The notes under the pieces: generated by a model
Told to the model about the DNA's origin: nothing
What the model saw: only the letters and a program-made list of their open reading frames with translations
Database searches by the model: none
Part shown: in pieces, positions 1 through 58,740 of the stretch
Layout of the letters: every line of letters begins with the position of its first letter
Position numbering within the stretch: the stretch's first letter is position 1
Translations under genes and position numbers: made by a program
From: Schistocephalus solidus
Lineage: Eukaryota; Platyhelminthes; Cestoda; Diphyllobothriidea; Diphyllobothriidae
Direction of reading: 5' to 3'
DNA length: 64,000 bases
NCBI GenBank assembly: GCA_017591395.1
Contig: WEDG01008929.1
Span: forward strand, 21,511 to 85,510

Positions 1-560
1 ATCGGAGAAGGGTTGGAAAAAGTTTGCTGCTAGACGATGGCACGTCCGGCCGCGGCGAGATCGGCGTCCGGAGTGTGAAACAGTGGCTAGGCCATGCATG
101 AATCAGCCTTGAGTTTGATTGGCTGGTTTAGACGGCCGGGATTGGCAAGGGCCAGACAGGCGCTGATGCGCACGGGCATTTAATCGTGAGAGGTTCAGCT
201 TTGCAACCCCCTCAAGAACGTTACCCGATTGGTCCGATTGCAGTCCGGTTTTTTGCCTTCAAATGCGTTGTTAGCATACCGCAGTACACCTCTGTTCTTC
301 CCCTCTTGCTATTGAGTTCTCCTTTGGGTATTTGATCGAGTTGTTGGACTAGCGACCTTCAGGTTTGTGGCTAGTTCATAACACATCCCACTCGCATACT
401 CACGCGCTTCTGGACGCACAATTTTTTTCCGATCCACAAACGAGCTGTCAACTCACCGCAATCTACCCTATGTACAGAATAAGTCGGCCTTCACTGCTCT
501 CTGGCTTCTGTCATCAGACTATGTGAACATATTGTGTGCATGTGTGTGTGCCCCCCCGAA
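1..560. other. Non-coding left edge, no gene seen
   Basis: I see no supportable gene. Positions about 380-495 show weak similarity to 36670-36820: a CTCACGC..CTGGACGC block, then TATGTACAGAATAAG. They may share an old repeat, perhaps LTR-derived, but the match is too weak to call. Confidence 0.3.
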
Positions 561-920
561 ACGGGCCACGTGATGGATGCGTTGGACCACCACGGGGGCT
601 TCATCAGGGTAAGGCAGGCGTTATTTGGGTTGCGCTCCCATAACAAATGGCGAACATTGGGGTGTGGTGGCACGCCCAGGGGCGGCTCCGCCACGCCAGC
701 CACCTGCGCCCTCTCCCGCCTCCGGTCTTCCTGACTCTGTCATGATACCGGGCTCAGGTGGGGGAGGAGGAGAGAGTTCGGTAGCTGCAGCGCAAGGCTA
801 CTATCAATTAAAACTAATTCACGCGCAAATCACCGTCCCTGCACCACCCTTCCGTGGAGCATACGGTGGACATAGTGGAAAATCGACGGTCGACTATCGT
901 GTATTCGTGTGTGTGGGTTA
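560..920 (+). repeat. Dispersed repeat R1, copy 1
   Basis: GC-rich repeat. It begins near a CGAAACGGGCCACGTG block, passes through a GTGGTGGCACGCCC.GGGGC segment and a polypurine GGGGGAGGAGGAGAGAG, and ends at a TGGAGCATACGGTGGACAT core. The same blocks in the same order recur in reverse at 60760-61110 and, less completely, at 60410-60760, 55440-55780 and 35590-35780, and in direct orientation at 29310-29680. No coding capacity is visible. It may be the end of a larger element. Confidence 0.75.
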
Positions 921-1224
921 AGTTTATCTGGCATCTATTGAACCCCGCAAGCATCCACAACTACCTTGCTGTCTATGGTATGTTTCGGGGCGCTCTTCAT
1001 GTTCGATGGTCTTTGCGCCAGTACATCCAATCAATGTGCTCCTATCGGGTTACTCACTAGTTTAAGTTAGTCCGTGTTTATGGTGGGCCAACTGTGCTCA
1101 ACTGGAGTTGGAAAGGAGTGCTTCTGATGTGGGTGTACCCGTTGGTGGTTATTCCACCGAAGGTGAGTTGATGTTGAGTGTAAACAGAGATTGCGGTAGA
1201 TGCAGTACAGGCCTACCATCACTA

Positions 1225-1310
1225 TAATACAGTGCCGGTTACTGTCCCTGCACCACCCTGCTTTGGAGCATACGGTGGACATCGTCGAAATCAACTATGT
1301 CCACCGTCAA
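1225..1310 (+). repeat. Dispersed repeat R1, copy 2 (core only)
   Basis: Only the terminal core is present: TGTCCCTGCACCACC, then GGAGCATACGGTGGACATCG, as in copy 1 about 400 bp upstream. Confidence 0.7.
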
Positions 1311-2600
1311 GACTATCCGTTTGGGTATTCAAAGATTTAATTTAGAGTTTGCTGGTTTTTGTACCAGAAACCACATGGAAACTTGCAGAGCAACCATATC
1401 CCTCGCAACTCCCATAAGTAGTCCGTAAGGCGCTTATGAAATTTTAGCAAGCACCTGTGTTCGGAAACATAGTGAAGTTGCTTATTTGTGTAAACTTGTC
1501 TCCACTTTTATGTTTCTTACCCACTGTTTCATTTATGACACCCCAGCTGGTCGGTCTGGTCTTCTCCATGATTCTCTGCTGTGCTGCGAAGGACAGACAC
1601 TCCCGGACGCACTACCAGCCCGTGCAGAGTTAAAGCTATTGACTTGTGTTCACCATCCTTATCGGACAATTACTCACCAGGTGGACAACACATCTTATAA
1701 GCCGGCGATAAATTGTCATCGGTCTCTTCAACAGTCTCTTTTTTCCTCTTCTCGCCACAATGGCCTGACACAGTTGATTGTGCTGTTTTTGCGCGCAAGA
1801 CATGCTATCGTCTCCTTCTGACCGCATCACTGAATACAGAGGTGGGGCCAAACTGCCCTCTTCCACAATCATTATCGCGCCTTAAAACATTTTACCAATC
1901 CTACACAACTATAAATGGTGATCTACCATCATTCGACACTTAAACCTTTACTCACCATTACTACTGACCCCATCAGGCCATCTGCGCTGACCCCAACGTT
2001 GCCCTAAATGTCTGTGTGAGCATATATTTTAATCTAAGCTCTCTCACACACATACCATTTTCCTCGTACGTAGCGGCCCTTTTGCCGCAGGAAATTCTTG
2101 ATTCGTTTTTACTTCTGATATGGCTCTCTCTCTCTCTTGTGTATCCATTTCCTGTGCTTGAATGTTTTTAACACCGTAATTCGCGAACTTCTTAACCAGT
2201 GTCTTCGCCTCGGATCTATCTGCTTAATATGCTTGGTGTGTGACTGCTCTGTCAACAGTCCAGTTATGCGTAAGGCCGTTTATGTATTGCATTCACATTT
2301 TTTCTCCTTTTGTACACTTTGACGTCTACAAACCTCCCCTCCTGAACTCTTTTCGTCCATTTGCCTCCAAATCCCACTGGTCACGAGTTTTGGGTTATTG
2401 AGTTTCCACCCCTATTCACTTTCCACGCTGGGTGTAGTAGGTATGATCAGCTCCCGTTGCTCGGTAGTTTCCGTCTCATCACGACTGTCAACGCGGTGGT
2501 CTGTGTGCGAGGGGGATGTAGGGCCTGAATATCTGGGTGGATGTGTGATGTGTGCCATTGATTGGACTGTGGGGGGACCAGTGATAAACGGTGTGTGGGA
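1311..2600. other. Non-coding stretch, nothing recognised
   Basis: Several reading frames of 60-110 codons exist here, but none resembles a protein family I know and they overlap one another on both strands. I see no splice-consistent exon of unc-13. Confidence 0.4.
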
Positions 2601-3656
2601 TGTAGAGGGTACTAGTTAGGGGTAGCTCCACGCAGATAAAATTTGTCTCTTACAGGTGGTAAATGCTCCTATGGCTGCCTCTAGCTGGTACCCAACTCTC
2701 ACCTATGGTTCCTCGTAGCTGGGCCTTTCCCAGCGACCACATACCAGGCAACTGTCACGACCGGCGGGCTAAACCAGGTGAGGGTCTCTGGTGCTGTCTG
2801 TGACCCACACCCGGTATGTCTGACTCCCGAACTTCCCACCCCACTCCCCTCTCAAACATCATACGGTAGGGGGTGACAGCAATGCCGTGGGCGGCCCAGG
2901 CTCTCCCACTAAAACAAAACCGTGACCCATCGTGAGTTCGACAGCCGTCTGGGATGTCCCAACTGCCCTATTTAGGGACAGCATTGGTTGCCGCCTCGCG
3001 GAGGAGGGGGCTAGAAAAGGTACCCGTAAACCAAATTCTGGTATCACATCTTCTGTAGCCGGCCACAGCTCGCAGATCATAAAATATGCGGTCGTAAAAC
3101 TCGAGCAAACAACAATACGCTTGTCCCCATCCCCTGTGCCATACTCTCCGGGCTGCTCGGCTGAGTCCGCTCACACTAGCAGCTTGGAATGTTAGTTCCC
3201 TTTTAGATAATCCGAGGAGCCACTAACCGGAATGGAGTACGGCGCTAGTTGCTTGGAAACTGGCGCGCTAAGAGGTGTACATTGCTGCTCTCAGCGAGAC
3301 CCGATTCTCAGCAGGGTCAGCTGGAGAAGGTGGGTGCCGTCTACACCACCTTCTGGAGCGGCCGCCCAAAGGGAGGGTGACGCGACGCTGGTGTTGCCTT
3401 TTCCATCCGGAACGAGATCGTGGTACGTCTGCCGCAGGGTATCAATGAACGCCTGAGGAGCCTCCACCTGCCTCTTCGGGGAGACATGTTCACCACCATA
3501 ATCGGTGCCTGCGCCCCCCAATGGCGAGCCTTGATGCGACGAAGGAAAATTTCTACAAGGATCTACACGCCCTCCTGGCGACTGCCGAAGGCGGACAAGT
3601 CGATTGTCCGTGGCGACTTCAACGTCCGTGTCGGGACAGAACACGATGCCTGGCAG
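2600..3656 (+). mobile_element. Non-LTR retrotransposon fragment: 5' region and AP-endonuclease domain, degenerate
   Basis: About 570 bp of GC-rich leader precede the N-terminal half of an apurinic-type endonuclease (exonuclease-endonuclease-phosphatase fold). In pieces of different frames it reads LAAWNVSSLLDNPRS (from about 3176), then EVYIAALSETRFS, then IRNEIVVRLPQGIN, and finally RGDFNVRVG (to about 3640). LAAWNV, ALSETR and GDFN are the first motifs of this domain in RTE/CR1-like elements. There are at least two in-frame stops and several frameshifts, so it is dead. No reverse transcriptase follows; the copy breaks off at about 3656, where a Penelope fragment begins. Loss of the 3' side is unusual, since such elements normally lose the 5' side. 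Confidence 0.8.
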
Positions 3657-3990
3657 GTATGGCTGAATTTTGATCCTTTAGATAGTAGGCTAATTTCAGC
3701 GGGTGTGAGACTCCTTTTCGAGAGGTTAATGACTCTCGTAGACATGTTGTTCTCGATGGTAGGACGGAGAAGGGATTGCAGCTTCATCTGAAGTTCGATC
3801 CGTTTCTTTAACCATGGCGTCTATGGTAGTGGTATTTATTCGTTGTTGCACATCACCAAGTACACCTTCTGGTAGTAAGGAAAAGTACCGGCTTCTAAGA
3901 TCAGATATTGTTGCTTTGAATCTGTCAAGACGATGATGGACATCTGATATAATGGCTCTCAGGACCTGAAATCCATACTTCCGAGAAAGT
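3657..3990 (-). mobile_element. Penelope-like element fragment 1: N-terminal ORF region
   Basis: Minus-strand reading gives DVHHRLDRFKATISDLRSRY (about 3945-3885) and, after a frame change, STRVINLSKRSLTPAEISLL (about 3750-3690). The second resembles the conserved N-terminal VxNLSxxxLTxxExxLLxxG motif of Penelope polymerases. The fragment abuts the endonuclease fragment on its left and an oppositely oriented Penelope fragment on its right. Broken by frameshifts. Confidence 0.7.
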
Positions 3991-4744
3991 ATCTTTCCGG
4001 TATCATTCGGCAGCGTAGGCTTGAAGCGAAGAGACTTATGTTGGATACCACGGGTCGACAACTTGGGGCCCGCATAAACGAACATAAACTGTCCATCCGC
4101 CGACGCGATCCCTTGTCCCTCGTGTTTGCGCACGCCGTAGACTGTGACCACCGCTTCAATTGGAACGTAACCGAAGTGGTCGCCATGGCTAACACCAAGC
4201 AGGCACGAGAATTCCTCGAAGCTTGACACTCCAACACAAACAGCATCAACTGCCATGTCGATCTGGACTGTCAATACGAAGGCCTGTGTGCCCGGCTCAC
4301 TGACTTGCGCCCACAACCTAACCACAGCCGCTAATCTTTTCTGGACCATGTTGAATCTCACTGTCTAGCCACCCCCCTTCCCTGACATGGCGAACAACAG
4401 TTGAAACTATTTACACCTCCAACATCGGTGCAATTACCTCTGTCCCCATCCCGCATCGACGACCATTACGTTTACCGTCTGCAGTCGCATTTAGTTGCCA
4501 TCCCCCTTCACCTCCGACACAGGGAGCCCTAACAGCCCCCCCACTAACCGGCCCCAATCCAATTATGTGCCCATTCCTCACACCCCAGTTGGTTGTCTGT
4601 CCTGTAGCACATACTGCTAATCTGACCATTTCATTTCTCCTCTGTTTCTTTCGTCTGACACGGGTTGGTTTGACCAACTTGAAAATTCACGAGTAAAACT
4701 CGATTTTTTCCGACGAACCTTCTTTCTTCTCCTTCCATATATAT
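3985..4744 (+). mobile_element. Penelope-like element fragment 2: GIY-YIG end and 3' tail
   Basis: Plus-strand reading gives TGRQLGARINEHKLSIRRRD then FAHAVDCDHRFNW (about 4040-4170) and TKQAREFLEA, the C-terminal part of the GIY-YIG endonuclease of Penelope-like elements. A non-coding tail follows and ends at CTTCTCCTTCCATATAT, where it meets the next fragment tail to tail. The sequence differs clearly from the GIY-YIG of fragment 3, so it comes from another subfamily. The N-terminal catalytic GIY-YIG residues are missing. Confidence 0.75.
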
Positions 4745-4763
4745 GTATATATGGAAGGAGAAG
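4726..4763. repeat. 38-bp near-perfect palindrome at tail-to-tail Penelope junction
   Basis: Arms CTTCTCCTTCCATATAT and its exact reverse complement (17 bp each) flank a 4-nt centre. The palindrome is the point where fragment 2 (plus) and fragment 3 (minus) meet by their 3' ends. Confidence 0.9.
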
Positions 4764-6606
4764 ATAAGGCGATCTCTGGGGTAGAAGATATACTTGTCTG
4801 ACGTTTCACACTCATACTCGAGCGCATCATCGGAGATAGTGCATAGGGGGAACTACATGGTTTAAAAAGGGTCTTTCGTGCTCACTTGCGGTAGGTCTAG
4901 CCACCTCGTTTCTCATTGGTCCTCCCCTCGTGCGCCAATGGTGCTTGACGGCCTCATAGGGCACTGGTAGATCAATGCTGCGGTTGATAGAGTTGGCGTC
5001 TGACTGCCAAGCTTCGATGACTTCCCTCGCCAGTCTGTTTCGGCTCGGCCGAGCACTTGAACCCCGTCAAAATCAAACCGGTGGTTGTTTTCTAGACTAT
5101 GCATGGCGACGTGTGATCGAATATCCTTTCGCCTTACGGCCAAAGTGTGCTCGTGCATGCACGTACTCAGTCGTTTGTCGGTCATGCTGCAGTAGTTGGC
5201 CGGGCAGTCTAGACAGTTGACACGGTAAATAACGCCTGAGGTGTGTCTGCAGGTGGTAGTCGGCCCTTTGGTTGCATGACTAATCGACGGATGGTGGCCT
5301 CCGGTCGGTGTCCAACGCCCACGTTTAGCGGTCTTAACACGCGCTCAGTGGCTTCTGAGACATTCCTCACATAGGGCAATACATGGAAGGTTTCAGGTCT
5401 TTGTTTAGGCTCATCTTCGGTCTTTGCATGCCTTTGGTATAAGCATTTGTTTACGAAGCTGCGTGGATATCCACTGGCGAGAAAGAGGCGCCATAGGGTT
5501 TTACGTTCTCGCAGCTTCTCAGCCTCTGGATGCGGCGAAAAAGCGATCGGACGCAACTGCGTTTATGCGACAGGGGGTGATTGCTGTTGTAGTGAAGAAT
5601 TTTCTCCGTGTTTGGTGCTTTTCGAAACACGCCAGTCTGGAGGGTTCCGTCCTCCTGCCTTGATATCTGAACATCGAGAAAGGGCATTCCATCCTCTTCT
5701 TCCTCCATTGTGAATTGAATCTGTGGGAAAATCGAGTTTGGATCCCTTTTGAAGTTCTCTTTGGCTTCTCGGTGTATGATAACAAAGGTTTCGTCTACGT
5801 AGCGCATCTAGAATTTCGGCTTGTAGATCTGGAAGACCTGAGTTTCCAGTTCTTGCAGGATGGCCTCCGCAAGGTAGCCGGAGATCGGTGATCCCATCGG
5901 GGTTCCCTGAATTTGCTCATAAACATAGTCGTTAAACGTGAAGTACGTGCGAAGGCAGTAGTCCAGTTACTCCATTGCGTGTTCCCTTTTAAAAATGTTT
6001 TCCTTCATCGTTGTACCTTCTGTCCAGAAGGTCATCGATGACTCTCATGGCCAATTCTTTTGGGATGGATGTGAATAGGGAGACGACGTCAAAGGACACC
6101 ATTATCTCGTCGGGGGTGATTGTGATGCCTCGGAGTTTTTCTAGGAAGTGCGTTGAGGATACGGCTGTGTGTTCTGAGCCCTCTACCAGCTTCATCAAAT
6201 GCTTAGCGAGCCATTTAGACAGTCCGTAGGTAGGCGTGTCTTTCAGCGCCACGATGGGCCGTAGGGGAACATTCGGCTTGTGGATTTTTGGCAAACTGTA
6301 GAACCGCGCTAAGGCGGCATCCTGTGGTTTCATTTGTTTCCAATCGTTTTCCGATATTGCCTTTTGGCTCCTCATTAGATTCAGACTCTTATTGATTTTT
6401 CCTACCAGTGTTTTCATAGGGTCAGATTCGACGACCTTATATGACTGACTGTCCTTTAGTAGCTCCTGAGCTTTTGCCACGTGTTCTGACTTGTCCAAGA
6501 TTACAGTTGCCCGTACTTTGTCCGCTGGAACAATAACAATTTTTTCGTCCTTTAATTCCCTAATGGCCTTTACCTCGGCTGGAGGGATAGTTCGGCGTGG
6601 CCTGTG
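4744..6606 (-). mobile_element. Penelope-like element fragment 3: RT, GIY-YIG and 3' tail
   Basis: The most complete copy. Minus-strand reading gives IVIVPADKVRATVILDKSEH (about 6540), then LPKIHKPNVPLRPIVALKDT, SFDVVSLFTSIP (RT motif A) and the YVDD-type catalytic box as RYVDETFVII (about 5805-5775). It continues with CLYQRHAKTEDEPKQRPETF and the GIY-YIG part LSTCMHEHTLAVRRKDIRSH (about 5170-5110). It ends in a tail with a hammerhead-like motif. Penelope elements copy themselves with a telomerase-like reverse transcriptase. Stops and frameshifts between blocks (for example near 5985) make it non-functional. Confidence 0.88.
4798..4833 (-). ncRNA. Hammerhead-ribozyme-like motif, Penelope type, copy 1
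   Basis: On the minus strand: CCGATGA, one T, a 6-bp stem GCGCTC/GAGTGT with loop GAGTAT, then GAAACGTC. The layout matches minimal Penelope hammerheads (CUGANGA - stem II - GAAA, with ACGU as a two-pair stem III that could work as a dimer). Position 4 of the core is C instead of U, so this copy is probably weak or inactive. Confidence 0.6.
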
Positions 6607-8400
6607 GGATATGATGAGACAAATGAAACCACAGGGTGCCGCCTTAGCGCGGTTCTATGGTTTGCCAAAAATCCACAAGCCGAATGCTCCCCTACGGCCC
6701 ATCGTGGCGCTGAAAGACACGCCTACCTACGGACTGGCTAAATTGCTCGCTAAGCATTTGAAGAAGCTGGTAGAGGACTCAGAACACACAGCCGTATCCT
6801 CAACGCACTTCCTAGAAAAACTCCGAAGCATCACAATCACCCCCGACGAGATAATGGTGTCCTTTGACGTCGTCTCCCTATTCACATCCATCCCAAAAGA
6901 ATTGGCCATGAGAGTCATCGATGACCTTCTGGACAGAAGGTACAACAATGAAGGAAAACATTTTAAAAGGGAACACGCAATGGAGTAACTGGACTACTGC
7001 CTTCGCACGTACTTCACGTTTAACGACTATGTTTATGAGCAAATTCAGGGAACCCCGATGGGATCACCGATCTCCGGCTACCTTGCGGAGGCCATCCTGC
7101 AAGAACTGGAAACTCAGGTCTTCCAGATCTACAAGCCGAAAATTCTGGATGCGCTACGTAGACGACACCTTTGTTATCATACACCGAGAAGCCAAAGAGA
7201 ACTTCAAAAGGGATCTGAACTCGATTTTCCCACAGATTCAATTCACAATGGAGGAAGAAGAGGATGGAATGCTCCCCTTTTCTCGATGTTCAGATATCAA
7301 GGCAGGAGGACGGAACCTCCAGACTGGCGCGTGTTTCGAAAAGCGCCAAAACACGGAGAAAATTCTTCACTAATTCAGGGAACCCACGGATCACCGATCT
7401 CGGCTTGCGGAGGCCATCGCAAGAACCAGAAACTCCAGGGCTCCAGATCTACAAGCAAAATTCTGGATGCGCTACGTAGACGACACCTTTGTTATCATAC
7501 CGAAAACAAAAGAAAAACTTCAAAAGAAAATTGAATCATCACAATGGAAGAAAAGAATGGAAACTCGATGTTCTATCAACGGAAGAGACCAGACTGGCGT
7601 GTTCAGCGGAAAAATTCACCAACAGAAATACCCTGTCCATAAACTCAGACCACGATACTGCCCTTCAAACTGCAACACAGAGGCTGAGAAGCTGCGAGGG
7701 CAATGCTAAACCCTATGGCGCCTCTTTCTCGCCGAGTGGATATCCACGCAGCTTCGTAAACAAGTGCTTATACCAAGGCGTACAGACCGAGGGTGAGCTA
7801 AAACAAAGACCTGAGACCTTCCATGTCTTGCGCCTATGTGAGGAACGTCTCAGAAGCCCTGAGCGCGTGAACCGCTAAACGTGGGCGTTGGACGCGAGCA
7901 GGCCACCATCCGTCGATTAGTCGCGTACAGCCAAAGACCGACCACCGCCTGCAGACACCTACGTTATTTACGCATCTCTGGAACTGCCCGGCCAGTCTGC
8001 GGCGCATGTCTGACAATGGCTGATACGATGCATGCACGACCGCTTACTGACAAAACGAAAAGAGTCTCCGTCATCGCCGCCTCGTTCACAGCAACCACTG
8101 GTTGCGACGAACTCAATCTTTGCGTAACACAGGCTGGCAATCGTAGCTGCAACGGTCGAACGTACATATCAACCACAGCATCGACCAGTGCTATGAAACC
8201 TCAACTACCGGCACTGAAAAGTACGCACAGTAACTGGGCTTACCTGCGTGTAATGAAACTGCCCTGCGTAATATGGATTCTATCTCTATCTGCGATGATG
8301 CTATGGTGGCTATCGAGTCAATATCTTCTACCCGCGAAACGCTCCTTCCATTTCAACACCTGGGGTCCATATTTTCTCCTATATCCATATATGAGAAGGA
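6606..8400 (+). mobile_element. Penelope-like element fragment 4: 5'-truncated RT copy, head-to-head with fragment 3
   Basis: Starts abruptly at MKPQGAALARFYGLPKIHKP and reads to KELAMRVIDDLLDRRY, about 90% identical in protein to fragment 3 but in opposite orientation. The two copies therefore form a large inverted repeat centred near 6606. The RT catalytic box region occurs twice (about 7058-7190 and 7373-7500). It continues with SFVNKCLYQGVQTEGELKQR (about 7745-7810). The 8160-8400 part is poorly recognisable; it contains CTGCGATGATG and CATATATGAGAAGGA, words like those of the fragment 3 tail. Dead copy. Confidence 0.85.
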
Positions 8401-8665
8401 AGGATAAACTCTCCTTGGTAGCCGCTCACGCATCCTCGCCAGAGCACGACTTTGACTTTGGCAGCGTGAGAATATTGGGCCAGTCAGACGACCGAATTTC
8501 ACGCCTGCTGCAGGAATCGTGGCACTCGACCGCGGAATCGATCAATAGAAATATCGATCTGCCAGCTGCATATCAGGCCCTGCGCGAACAAATCAATGGC
8601 GCTGATGAAGGTCATACTCGGCAGAGGTGAGTTAAATAAGCAGTGAGCTGTACAGTCTTTTATTC

Positions 8666-8702
8666 CTTGACGATGGGCTCGCGTGAGAGTTCGAAACGTC
8701 GG
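8666..8702 (+). ncRNA. Hammerhead-ribozyme-like motif, Penelope type, copy 2
   Basis: TTGACGA, T, stem GGGCTC/GAGTTC with loop GCGTGA, then GAAACGTC. The first core base is T instead of C. It lies in the tail of Penelope fragment 5 and forms a divergent pair with copy 1 at the far side of the nest. Confidence 0.6.
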
Positions 8703-8785
8703 ATGAATACAATGCTGGTCCCAGAGAACGCCTTCCCGTCTTCTTCTATACAATTTCCTGGGCCTCGCATATTCTCGAATATTCG

Positions 8786-8787
<2 letters not shown>

Positions 8788-8848
<61 letters not shown>
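8788..8848. repeat. (TA)n microsatellite
   Basis: About 60 bp of pure TA at the end of Penelope fragment 5. Confidence 0.97.
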
Positions 8849-8850
<2 letters not shown>

Positions 8851-8859
8851 AGCGAGTCT

Positions 8860-10178
8860 AACTTTGACGAGTTCGAAATCTTAGGCAGTATATTGTCTCA
8901 CATTGAAACTGGCGCCAATATATTAAATCCGGCGAGTAGATGGATTAGTGCTCAAAACGGGGTGAAGTTACTTACCACAGAGGATGCCGCATCGTTTTAT
9001 TCCCTCTGTCGTCTATTTGAAATAATATCCTCCGTTAAACCTTCGAGTGTGACTGATTTTGTAAAACCAACCATTAGGATTACTATTTTCCAACGAGGTT
9101 CGCCTGACAATCATCAATTTCTCGAAAACTCACCCCTGTTTTTAGTTTCATCTTGATGGATAAAGTAATTGAAGTATATGGGCATACAGAAGAAATGACT
9201 CAAGAATGAGGATGCAAATGAGGTCAGGCCACTAGGCTACTCAAAACGGACAAAAGGGGCTTGGTCTGGCTTCCAAGATAACATTTATGATTATGTGTAA
9301 CTAAGAGACAGGGCTTAAATAAACGAGTACCTTTGAATCCTGAAAAATCAGGGTACTACATTCAAACCACTTCTGTAATCGATATTCAAAGTGTGTCCAT
9401 ATATGGTATCGTTGAAATTAGCACCATTTACTTTACAAATTTGGATCCACCATCATAATGAATAACTAGCACAACAGGTCACTCGTGAGTTCTAATTTAT
9501 GGCACAAAATGAAACAGGCAAGTATAACAGGTTTATTAGTAACATTCGCGATTAGACCTTTGTTTTGTGCAAAACAATGACTAAAGTCAGATGCCTTTAC
9601 TTCACACAACCTGAAAACATGAAAGTCACACATCTGCAATCCATACAAACAGGATTTTTGTGGCCAAAAGGGTAACTTTCTGCCTTGGGGAAATAAATCA
9701 TCTGGCCAAATGGTTTGGCGATATATCAGAGTTCGCGTGACAGCGCTCAATAGCAGAGAAAACAGTGTGCAGTAGGTTTCTGCGGGTGCGCCCTCTTCTC
9801 CGAAAAAATAACGCAGAAAGATTAGCTGTTTATTTGACCTTACTTTTTAAAGTCCCAGACGGCAATTCGGAAGTTAAAAGTTTTCCGTGTCACCCCGCAT
9901 CATCCCCATCCACTCGCGCACATAGCGGAAGCACAACGTCCGGCCGGAAACAGTAATTGGAACAGAAGAATTTAGATCGACAAAAAGAGGGATGAGTTCG
10001 CCGGTGCGACGAGGAGCGTTTTGCCTGGTGGGAAGTTCTAGTCAGTTATTTCAATACTACTTTCGGCCAGAGAAAAAAATGTTAGTGTCTACAAGCGGTT
10101 GCTAACGAGGACAAATTGGATAAGGCTTTATTGCAAATTAGGTATAGACAAGGAAACACGCAGAAGGGGCTACAGTAC
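8860..10178. other. Non-coding stretch left of unc-13 exon P
   Basis: Probably intron. There is no peptide resembling the next unc-13 segment on the minus strand. A plus-strand frame of 87 codons (8893-9156) and a minus-strand frame of 94 codons (9466-9750) resemble nothing I know. Confidence 0.4.

Positions 10179-58740
<48,562 letters not shown>

Larger units (their letters stand above)
8400..8860 (+). mobile_element. Penelope-like element fragment 5: GIY-YIG end, hammerhead-like motif and (TA)n tail
   Basis: Reads SPEHDFDFGSVRILGQSDDR then LLQESWHSTAESINRNIDLP (8435-8565), the C-terminal GIY-YIG region of Penelope elements. A stop is followed by a short tail with a hammerhead-like motif (8666-8702) and a (TA)n run. 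An internal tail-like stretch at 8280-8400 suggests that fragments 4 and 5 are tandem pieces joined by a partial terminal repeat, which is common for Penelope elements. Confidence 0.78.

Noticed and set aside
380..495. Similarity to 36670-36820 as a second copy of an LTR
   Set aside because: Only two short blocks agree; not enough to call a shared element.
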